Positions 1 to 6,447 of a stretch of 13,349 bases of DNA are shown here, piece after piece. This DNA comes from DASVSE01 sp036399715 (GTDB lineage: Bacteria; Bacteroidota; Rhodothermia; Rhodothermales; Rubricoccaceae), in assembly GCA_036399715.1 (NCBI GenBank), contig DASWMO010000001.1, positions 1 to 13,349 of the forward strand, in the 5' to 3' direction. The notes below the pieces were generated by a model. The model was not told the DNA's origin and did not search any database. It saw only the letters and a list, made by a program, of their open reading frames with translations. The position numbers and the translations under genes are program-made. Numbering within the stretch: the first letter of the stretch is position 1; every line of letters begins with the position of its first letter.

Positions 1-843
1 GAGGATCACCGAGACGTCGCCCATCGAGCCACCGACGAACCCACGCTGGCCCGGGAACGCGGGCGTCGCGCCCTTGCGGACGACCCACAGGTCGCGCCCG
101 CCGTGCGTCTCGCGCCACGCGAAGTTGTGGTGGTTGTGGACCTCGTCGAGCACCGTCGCCCCGAGGATCCCGGCGACGCGGGCGGACACCCAGTCGCGCC
201 CGGCGTACGCGTAGCGGCCGGCCAACTCCATGCACGCGATGTACTCCTGCCCGAGCTCCGAGTCGGTGTCGAGCAGGACCGGGTCGACGTTGATGCCGTC
301 CTTCCCGCCGCCGGCCTTGATAAAGTGCGTCGCGAGGCGATGGCCGAGCCCGCGACTGCCGAAGTGGACGCCGACCCAGACGCGGTCCTGCTCGTCCGTG
401 AACAGGTCGACGTAGTGGTTGCCGCTGCCGACGGTCCCGAGCTGCTCGCGCGCGGTCTTGCGGAGCCCGCTCGCGGCCGGGATCTTCCACGCCGGGTCGC
501 TGAACAGCGGGTGGTCCACGCGCTCGGCGTTCTTGCGGCCGACGCCGAACGAGACGGCGTTCCACACGTCGTCCATGATCGTCTTGATGTTGGCGCGCAC
601 ATCGGCCGCGTCGGCGTCGAGGCGGATCGCTTTGTTACCGCACGCGATGTCGTAGCCGACGCCCGACGGGCTCACGCGGTCCGCGTACGCGACGACGCCC
701 CCGATGGGGACGGCGTACCCGAGGTGGTGGTCTGCCATGAGCGCTGCGCCATCGGCGTCGCGGGCGCAACGGAGGATCTGCTCGACGGCGTTGTCCTGGG
801 GCTCCCCGAAGACGGGGACGCCGGAGATCTCGGTGTACGGCAT
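1..843 (-). CDS. rtcB: RNA-splicing ligase RtcB, C-terminus cut by window edge
   Basis: RtcB joins RNA ends carrying 2',3'-cyclic phosphate or 3'-phosphate to 5'-OH ends, using GTP and Mn2+, in RNA repair or tRNA processing in the cytoplasm. The frame starts at the ATG complementary to 841-843 and stays open to base 1, giving 281 residues. Family landmarks are visible: YDIACGNKA (D65, C68), GTVGSGNHYVDLF (H143), HFGSRGLGH (H160), HNHHNFAW (H236) and RKGATPAFPGQRG near residue 257. D65, C68, H143, H160 and H236 match the known metal-ligand pattern. The 17-residue gap from H143 to H160 is the one I recall for E. coli RtcB. The guanylated catalytic His lies a short way further on, beyond the edge, so its presence cannot be judged. 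The opening residues resemble the longer RtcB subfamily of roughly 470 residues. It is divergent from the MOSC gene. No Shine-Dalgarno is seen and no rtcA or rtcR is in view. Confidence 0.95.
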   Translation of the reverse strand, partial: MPYTEISGVPVFGEPQDNAVEQILRCARDADGAALMADHHLGYAVPIGGVVAYADRVSPSGVGYDIACGNKAIRLDADAADVRANIKTIMDDVWNAVSFGVGRKNAERVDHPLFSDPAWKIPAASGLRKTAREQLGTVGSGNHYVDLFTDEQDRVWVGVHFGSRGLGHRLATHFIKAGGGKDGINVDPVLLDTDSELGQEYIACMELAGRYAYAGRDWVSARVAGILGATVLDEVHNHHNFAWRETHGGRDLWVVRKGATPAFPGQRGFVGGSMGDVSVIL

Positions 844-894
844 CGTCGCGCGGGCTCGTGGGGCGGTCCCAAACGCGCGGCGCGTCCGGTCGAT

Positions 895-916
895 CCGCCG
901 GGACCGGTCCCGCCGG
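895..916. promoter_or_regulatory. 22-bp near-perfect palindrome in the rtcB/MOSC divergent spacer, operator candidate
   Basis: The core 899-912 (CGGGACCGGTCCCG) is a perfect 14-bp palindrome. After one mismatched pair (898/913) three further pairs match (895-897 with 914-916). It lies between two divergent genes, 52 bp from the rtcB start and 66 bp from the MOSC start, where a dimeric regulator could act on both. The region is very GC-rich, so part of the symmetry may be compositional. No regulator is identified. Confidence 0.4.
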
Positions 917-917
917 C

Positions 918-942
918 CGTGCTCCGGTTTTTGCGGAGCACG
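918..942. promoter_or_regulatory. 9-bp perfect stem-loop with T-rich loop
   Basis: CGTGCTCCG (918-926) and CGGAGCACG (934-942) are exact reverse complements around a 7-nt loop GTTTTTG. It sits one base from the preceding palindrome and 39 bp upstream of the MOSC start. The T-run is in the loop rather than after the stem, so it is not a standard terminator on the plus strand. It could be a leader-RNA hairpin for the MOSC-dnaG transcript or a second protein-binding site. Confidence 0.45.
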
Positions 943-981
943 CGCCAGCTGCGAGCGTTCCCTGACGCCCGCGCGGCCGCC

Positions 982-1476
982 ATGTCTTCCCACCTCGTCC
1001 AGATCTTCGTCGCACCCGCTGCCGGGGTGCCGGTCGTACCTGTCGCGCACGCCGAGGCACTCGCCGGGCGCGGTCTCGCGGGCGACCGCTACGCGGCCGG
1101 CGCGGGCTCGTTCAGCCGGTGGCCGGGCACCGGCCGCGCGCTCACGCTCATCGCCGCCGAGGCGCTCGCCATGGCCGAGGCCGAGTTCGGCGTCGCGATG
1201 ACTCACGGCGAGCACCGCCGCAACCTCGTCGTGGCCGGCATAGACCTGCGGGCTCTCCTCGGCGGTGAGTTTCGGATCGGCGGCGCTGTCCTCCGCGGCG
1301 CCCGCGTGTGCGCGCCGTGCCGCTACCTCGTCCGCGTGACGGGCCAGCCGCGGGCGTTCGACGCGCTCGTCGGGCGCGGCGGCATCCGCGCTGAGGTCGT
1401 CACGGGCGGGCGAATCGCCGTCGGCGACGCCGTCGAGCCGCTCGGGACGGCCCGTCCGCGGACGCTGCCGGGGTAA
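982..1476 (+). CDS. MOSC domain protein
   Basis: A 164-residue single-domain MOSC protein. The family (molybdenum-cofactor sulfurase C-terminal domain) includes sulfur carriers and metal-sulfur handling proteins, bacterial YiiM/YuaD-type stand-alone members and mARC-like oxidoreductases. Visible landmarks are GLAGDRYA (residues 31-38), the THGEHRRNLVV stretch (74-84) and CAPCRYLVRVTG (110-121), where one of C110/C113 is the conserved MOSC cysteine. The same frame is open far upstream across the rtcB antisense strand. The ATG at 982 is chosen because homology-like sequence begins there and everything upstream is arginine-rich shadow translation. It is first in a plus-strand run, 44 bp before dnaG. 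The substrate is unknown and I see no molybdopterin synthesis genes nearby. Confidence 0.9.
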   Translation: MSSHLVQIFVAPAAGVPVVPVAHAEALAGRGLAGDRYAAGAGSFSRWPGTGRALTLIAAEALAMAEAEFGVAMTHGEHRRNLVVAGIDLRALLGGEFRIGGAVLRGARVCAPCRYLVRVTGQPRAFDALVGRGGIRAEVVTGGRIAVGDAVEPLGTARPRTLPG

Positions 1477-1520
1477 ACTCCGGCCTCGGCCGACCGGCCG
1501 CCCGCCCCGACTCCCCGCCC

Positions 1521-3464
1521 ATGGCCGGCATCCCCGACGCGATCAAAGACGACGTCCGCGCCGCGTCCGACCTCGTCGACGTGATCGGCGAGCGCGTGGT
1601 CCTCAAAAAGCAGGGGCGCCGCTTTCTGGGCCTCTGCCCGTTCCACAACGAGAAGTCTCCGTCTTTTTCGGTTGTTCCGGACGAAGGTTTTTACTACTGT
1701 TTTGGATGTAAAAAAACGGGCGATGTGTTCTCGTTCGTCCAGGAAACCGAAGGTGTCGGGTTTCTCGACGCGATCCGCCTCCTCGCCGCCCGCGCCGGGA
1801 TCGCCCTGCCCGAGGAGAACAGTCCCGCGGCGGACCGGCAGGGCACGCTCCACGCCGCACTGCGCTTCGCGGCGGGCTACTACGTCGAGCAGCTCCGCAG
1901 CGACGCCGGCAAGCGGGCGCGGGCGTACCTCGCCGAGCGCGCGTTCACCAAAGAGGCCGTGCTCGCGTTCGGCATCGGCTTCGCGCCCGAGGGCTGGGAC
2001 GGCCTCGCGACCGCCGCGACGGCCGCAGGCTTCGACCCCGACGTGCTCGACGCCGTCGGGCTCGTTCGCCGGAGAGACAACGGTGGCATCTACGACGTTT
2101 TCCGCGACCGCCTCGTCTTCCCGATCCTGTCGCCCATCGGCAAGGTCCTCGGCTTCGCCGGGCGCATCCTGCCGGACTCGCGCACGGCGAGCGCGGACTA
2201 CACGCCGGCGAAGTACCTCAACACGCCCGAAACCGAGGTCTACCACAAGTCGCGCGTGCTGTTCGGGATGAAGCAGGCCAAGCGGGCGATCCGGGCGACC
2301 GGCGAGGCGATCGTCGTCGAGGGCCACGCCGACGTCGTCGCGCTGTGGCAGGCCGGCGTCGAGAACGTCGTCGCCGCATCCGGGACGGCGCTCACGGCGC
2401 AGCAACTCGATAGCCTCGCCCGCGCGGGCACGACGCGCGTCGTGCTCCTCTTCGACGCCGACTCGGCCGGGCAGTCGGCCGCCCGCAAGGGCGTCGAGAC
2501 GGCCCTCGACGCGGGCCTGACGCCCTACTGCGTGAACCTGCCCGACGGCGCCGACCCCGACTCGTTCGTCCGCACCTTCGGCGCCGACGCCTTCCGGACG
2601 GTCCTCCGGGACGAGCGCCGCAACTTCGTCGACTTTCTCGTCCTCTCGGCGCGCCGCGACGGCCTCTTCGAGACACCTGAGGGCAAGCGCGAGGCGGTCG
2701 ACCGCCTCGCATCGGCGCTTGCCCGGGTGCAGGACCCGATCCTGGCGGACGAGTACGTCCGCCTGGCCGGCCGGGCACTCGACGTCGACGACCGCGAGCT
2801 CCGCCGCGAGGTCGATGTGCGCTCGCGGCGTTCGGCCGCGCCCGAGCCGCCGATACGGGTCGTCGACGTGCGCCGCGCCCGCGAACACGTGGGCGATTCC
2901 ACGGACGCCGCCGAGGATGCGTCCGCCGTGGTCGCCGTGGTGCGGCCGAAAGAGGAGACGCTGCTCCGGCTGATGCTTCACACCGGCGTGCCGATGGTCG
3001 AGCACGTGATGACCCGGATGGGCCTCGACGAGTTCTCCGAGGGTGCCTCGCGCGAGACGGTCGAGGCGCTCCTCGCACAGTTCGAGGCAGGCGCCGTCGA
3101 CGCGCAGCCGTTCCTTCGCGGCGCCCACGGGACGGCCGTTCAGGAGCTCGTCGGGCGCATCCTCGCCCCGCAGCACGACATCTCGGAGAACTGGGCCCGG
3201 GCGGGCATCGCGGTCCCCGGCGAGGACGCCGAGCCGTTCGCCGTCGCCGAGGGCGCGATGCGGCGCCTCAAGATGGAGCGCCTGCTCGACGCCGTCGAAG
3301 ACGCCCGCCGGCGTCTGCTCGCCGCCGAGCGCGACGGTGGACTGGACGACGGCGGTCAGACTGTCGCCGCGATCCAGACCGAGATCGTCGGCCTCAACCG
3401 GCTTCGGCAGCAGATCGAGCGCGGCGATTTCTTAACGTGGGGCGCATCCGATCCGCCGGACTAG
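1521..3464 (+). CDS. dnaG: DNA primase DnaG
   Basis: DNA primase lays RNA primers for lagging-strand replication and works with the replicative helicase. The protein has 647 residues, a usual length. The N-terminal CHC2 zinc ribbon has C39, H42, C60 and C63 (LCPFH...YYCFGC). The core follows with YDVFRDRLVFPI (191-202). The TOPRIM domain has E267 in EGHADVVAL and D312/D314 in LLFDADSAG, with DGADPDSF at 342-349. The acidic TOPRIM residues for metal binding are therefore all present. Residues after about 440 form the helicase-interacting C-terminal part, which is poorly conserved. The start is the ATG at 1521, preceded by a CCGACTCC word and no Shine-Dalgarno. It lies between a MOSC gene and ppk, not in the rpsU-dnaG-rpoD arrangement known from proteobacteria. 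Bases 1661-1720, encoding the zinc ribbon, are strikingly AT-rich compared with the rest. Confidence 0.98.
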   Translation: MAGIPDAIKDDVRAASDLVDVIGERVVLKKQGRRFLGLCPFHNEKSPSFSVVPDEGFYYCFGCKKTGDVFSFVQETEGVGFLDAIRLLAARAGIALPEENSPAADRQGTLHAALRFAAGYYVEQLRSDAGKRARAYLAERAFTKEAVLAFGIGFAPEGWDGLATAATAAGFDPDVLDAVGLVRRRDNGGIYDVFRDRLVFPILSPIGKVLGFAGRILPDSRTASADYTPAKYLNTPETEVYHKSRVLFGMKQAKRAIRATGEAIVVEGHADVVALWQAGVENVVAASGTALTAQQLDSLARAGTTRVVLLFDADSAGQSAARKGVETALDAGLTPYCVNLPDGADPDSFVRTFGADAFRTVLRDERRNFVDFLVLSARRDGLFETPEGKREAVDRLASALARVQDPILADEYVRLAGRALDVDDRELRREVDVRSRRSAAPEPPIRVVDVRRAREHVGDSTDAAEDASAVVAVVRPKEETLLRLMLHTGVPMVEHVMTRMGLDEFSEGASRETVEALLAQFEAGAVDAQPFLRGAHGTAVQELVGRILAPQHDISENWARAGIAVPGEDAEPFAVAEGAMRRLKMERLLDAVEDARRRLLAAERDGGLDDGGQTVAAIQTEIVGLNRLRQQIERGDFLTWGASDPPD

Positions 3465-3506
3465 TCCGCCTCACGCGGCGTTCACCGTCCCTTTCCCGAC
3501 GACCCG

Positions 3507-5891
3507 ATGGAGCTCCCTGACTTCGACCCGACGGCCGAGCCCGACACGGCCGCCACCGAGGCTTCTCTCGCCGCCGCCGTCGACGGCGCCTCGCGCGATG
3601 CAGCGGATCTCGCCTCGTCCTCCCCCGGCGACGAGTCGGCGCCGCCGGAGGCGGCCCCGCGGCGGAAGCCCAAAAAGGCACCCGTCGCGCGGACGTCCGC
3701 GCGGGCGACGACCCGCAACAAGGCCTCGGGTGACGGCGCGCCGACGCTCGACCGCTTGCTGCCGCTCGCGGTCAACGTCCGGCCCGTGCCGGAGGGCGCC
3801 GCCCTCGACGACCCCAGCCTGTACTTCAACCGCGAGCTGTCGTGGCTGGACTTCAACTGGCGCGTCCTCTACCAGGCCCTCGACACGCGGACGCCGCTCC
3901 TGGAGCGGGTCCACTTTGTCGCCATCACGGCCAACAACCTCGACGAGTTCTACCGCAAGCGCATCGGCGGGCTCAAGCGGCAGCTCGCCGCGGGCGTCCG
4001 CGCGCTCTCGCCCGACGGCCGGACGCCGCGCGAGCAGCTCGACCTCTCGCTCGCGGCAGCGCTCGACATGCAGCACCGGCTGGACCAGCTCTGGACCGAG
4101 GCCCTGAGGCCACGCCTCGCCGAAGCCGGCTTCGTCGTCCGGACCGTCGAGTCGCTCGACGCCGACGAGCGCGCCCGCGTCGACGCCGTCTTCCGCGACG
4201 CCATCTTCCCGATCCTGACGCCGCTCGCGCTCGACCCTGGCCACCCGTTCCCGTTCATCTCCAACGGCTCGCTCTCGCTCGCGTTCGTCCTCAGGCACCC
4301 GACGCGCGGGACCGAGCACTTCGCGCGCCTGAAGATCCCGACCGGGAGGGGCCGGTGGGTGCCCGTCGACGACGGGCAGATGCACGTCGTGGCCCTCGAA
4401 GACGTCATCCGCCACAACGCCGGCGACCTGTTCCGCGGCATGGAGGTCGAGGCCGCGCACGCCTTCCGCGTGACGCGCAACGCGAGCCTGGAGCGCTCCG
4501 AGGACGAGGCCGACGACCTGCTCGAACTCATCGCCGAGGAACTCCGCGAGCGCCGCTTCGCCGATGTCGTCCGCCTCGAAGTCGAGGCCGACATGCCGGA
4601 GCGTGTCCGCCACCTGCTCGCCCGCGAAATGGGCCTCGACGAGGTCGAAGACGTCGTGAACGTGCAGGGCCTGCTGGACCTCTCGGGGCTCTTCAGCCTG
4701 CCGCGCGTGGACCTGCCGCACCTGCGCTACCTCCCGCACACGGCCGTCGTGCCGGTGCGGCTGCGGCACCGCGAGTTGGAGGAGGAGCCCGATATCTTCG
4801 CCGCGATCCGCCAGGGCGACATCCTCGTCCACCACCCGTACGAGAGCTTCGCCTCCAGCACGCAGCGCTTTATCGAGGACGCCGCGGACGACCCGCACGT
4901 GCTCGCGATCAAGCAGACGCTCTACCGCACCTCCGATGACAGTCCCGTCGTGCGGGCGCTCATCCGGGCCGCCGAGCGTGGCAAGCAGGTCGCCGTGCTT
5001 ATCGAGCTCAAGGCCCGCTTCGACGAGGAGAACAACATCTCGTGGGCGCGCCGCCTCGAGGAAGCCGGCGCCCACGTCGCCTACGGCCTCGTCGGGCTTA
5101 AGACGCACGCCAAGACGACGCTCGTCGTCCGCGAGGAGAAGGGCCGCCTGCGGTGCTACGCGCACGTCGGGACGGGCAACTACAACCCCAGCACGGCGCG
5201 CTTCTACACGGACTTCGGGTTGCTCACGTGCCGCGAGGACATCGGGCAGGACCTCGTGCACCTCTTCCACTCGCTCACAGGCTACGCGCCCGAGCAGGAG
5301 TACCAGACGATCGCCGTCGCGCCCCGCGACCTCCGGGCGCGGTTCGTCGAGCTCATCCGCCGCGAGGTGCGCCACCAGCGCAAGTCCGGCACGGGCCGCA
5401 TCGTGGCCAAGATGAACGCCCTGGACGACATGGGCATCATCCGCGAGCTGTACCGCGCGAGCGGGGAGGGCGTCCAGATCGACCTCATCATCCGCGGCCA
5501 CTGCCGCCTGCGGCCGGGCGTGCCCGGGGTTTCGGAGACGATCCGCGTCTCGTCGATCATCGGCCGCTTTCTGGAGCACAGCCGGATCTACTACTTCCAC
5601 AACGACGGCGAGGGCGAGACGTACATCGGCTCCGCGGACTGGATGCGCCGCAACCTCGACGACCGCGTTGAGGTGGTCCTGCCCGTGCGCGACGCCAAAG
5701 CCGAGAAGCGCTTGCTGCGGACGCTCCGGTTCGCACTCGACGACAATGTCCAGGCGTGGGACCTCCAGCCCGATGGCCGCTACCTGCTGCGGTACCCCGC
5801 CGAGGGCGAGCCCGTGCAGGCGTTCCACGAGACGCTCATGCAGCGCGCCCGCCGCCGGACCGAAAAGGACGACGCCAACTGGACGTTCTGA
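3507..5891 (+). CDS. ppk: Polyphosphate kinase 1
   Basis: PPK1 reversibly polymerises the gamma-phosphate of ATP into inorganic polyphosphate. The protein has 794 residues. Residues from about 90 are typical: YFNRELSWLDFNWRVL near 111, KQTLYRTSDDSPVV, then KTHAK with H534, YAHVGTGNYNPSTARFYTDF with H553, and FLEHSRIYYF with H691. The spacings 534-553 (19) and 534-691 (157) equal those of the E. coli H435/H454/H592 set as I recall it, so the phosphohistidine and supporting histidines are intact. The first 90 residues are a low-complexity tail, acidic/alanine-rich and then basic (RRKPKKAPVARTSARATTR), extra to the roughly 700-residue family norm. The start is the ATG at 3507, 42 bp after dnaG. 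A GTG near 3783 would remove the tail but is less likely. No ppx is adjacent. Confidence 0.98.
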   Translation: MELPDFDPTAEPDTAATEASLAAAVDGASRDAADLASSSPGDESAPPEAAPRRKPKKAPVARTSARATTRNKASGDGAPTLDRLLPLAVNVRPVPEGAALDDPSLYFNRELSWLDFNWRVLYQALDTRTPLLERVHFVAITANNLDEFYRKRIGGLKRQLAAGVRALSPDGRTPREQLDLSLAAALDMQHRLDQLWTEALRPRLAEAGFVVRTVESLDADERARVDAVFRDAIFPILTPLALDPGHPFPFISNGSLSLAFVLRHPTRGTEHFARLKIPTGRGRWVPVDDGQMHVVALEDVIRHNAGDLFRGMEVEAAHAFRVTRNASLERSEDEADDLLELIAEELRERRFADVVRLEVEADMPERVRHLLAREMGLDEVEDVVNVQGLLDLSGLFSLPRVDLPHLRYLPHTAVVPVRLRHRELEEEPDIFAAIRQGDILVHHPYESFASSTQRFIEDAADDPHVLAIKQTLYRTSDDSPVVRALIRAAERGKQVAVLIELKARFDEENNISWARRLEEAGAHVAYGLVGLKTHAKTTLVVREEKGRLRCYAHVGTGNYNPSTARFYTDFGLLTCREDIGQDLVHLFHSLTGYAPEQEYQTIAVAPRDLRARFVELIRREVRHQRKSGTGRIVAKMNALDDMGIIRELYRASGEGVQIDLIIRGHCRLRPGVPGVSETIRVSSIIGRFLEHSRIYYFHNDGEGETYIGSADWMRRNLDDRVEVVLPVRDAKAEKRLLRTLRFALDDNVQAWDLQPDGRYLLRYPAEGEPVQAFHETLMQRARRRTEKDDANWTF

Positions 5892-5946
5892 TCGCACCCG
5901 GGAGGTTTCCTCTGCTCCTCCGCTTCTCACCCCGAACTTCTACCCG

Positions 5947-6426
5947 ATGCGCGTCCTGACCGCTGTTTTGTGCTTCACACTCGCCGCCTGCTCGTCCGAG
6001 CCCGCGCCGCCGGACCCAGCCCAGGCGGCGCTCTTCGCTCAGACCGTCGACGCCGAACTGGTCGTCGCGTCGCAGCCGAACGCAATGGCATACGCGACGG
6101 CGCGCATTGAGGCGCCCGCCGGCGCGACCGTTCGTCTGGTGATGGACAACACGGGCACGACGAGCCCGACGATGCTCCACAACGTCGTGGTGCTGAAGGG
6201 CGCGGGCGACATCGACCGCGTCGGGCGGGCGGCGGCGGGGGATGCGGACCACATCCCGAACGACGCGGCCGTCGTCGCGGCGACGCCGATCGCGGACCCG
6301 GGCGCGCGGACGGCTGTCGTGTTCACGATGCCGGCTGCGGGGAGCTACCCGTTCATCTGCACGTACCCTGGGCACTTCCAGTTTATGCAGGGCATGCTCG
6401 TCTCGACGCCCGCAGCCGGCGCGTGA
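5947..6426 (+). CDS. Azurin/plastocyanin-like cupredoxin lipoprotein
   Basis: A 159-residue exported blue-copper protein, probably a periplasmic or surface electron carrier. The N-terminus MRVLTAVLCFTLAAC is a short lipoprotein signal with lipobox LAAC, giving lipidated C15, followed by an Ala/Pro linker. Type-1 copper ligands are visible: H78 in MLHNVV, then C138, H143 and M147 in CTYPGHFQFMQG. The C-x4-H-x3-M spacing is that of azurins and related cupredoxins. The ATG at 5947 is the only start that puts the signal peptide at the front. The h-region is unusually short (14 residues before Cys), so an upstream start overlapping ppk cannot be fully excluded. It follows ppk by 55 bp on the same strand and ends 21 bp from the convergent barrel gene. 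The redox partner is not identifiable from the window. Confidence 0.86.
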   Translation: MRVLTAVLCFTLAACSSEPAPPDPAQAALFAQTVDAELVVASQPNAMAYATARIEAPAGATVRLVMDNTGTTSPTMLHNVVVLKGAGDIDRVGRAAAGDADHIPNDAAVVAATPIADPGARTAVVFTMPAAGSYPFICTYPGHFQFMQGMLVSTPAAGA

Positions 6427-6447
6427 TGCGGGCTGCGCCGCCCGAGC

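Noticed and set aside
103..981. Upstream part of the frame that contains the MOSC gene
   Set aside because: It is antisense to rtcB and reads as Arg/Val/Asp-rich filler. The MOSC homology starts at the ATG at 982.
1481..1500. CGGCC/GGCCG stem between the MOSC and dnaG genes
   Set aside because: Only five pairs with a 10-nt loop in very GC-rich DNA. The T-run needed for a terminator is absent.
1709..1717. Run of seven A in dnaG as a programmed frameshift site
   Set aside because: The zero-frame phasing (TGT AAA AAA ACG) does not give a classical X XXY YYZ heptamer, there is no obvious stimulatory structure that I can establish, and truncation inside the zinc ribbon would make no useful product.
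1323..3176. 617-residue open frame on the minus strand opposite dnaG
   Set aside because: Antisense shadow of dnaG with Arg/Val/Glu-rich low-complexity translation and no homology signal.
3471..5930. 819-residue open frame on the minus strand opposite ppk, longer than ppk itself
   Set aside because: It is the antisense shadow of a GC-rich gene. Its translation is repetitive Val/Arg/Glu/Asp sequence with no recognisable family, while the plus strand encodes an unmistakable PPK1.
6428..6444. 5-bp stem between the convergent cupredoxin and barrel genes as a shared terminator
   Set aside because: The stem is short and no T-tract follows on either strand. Such stems are common in this composition.
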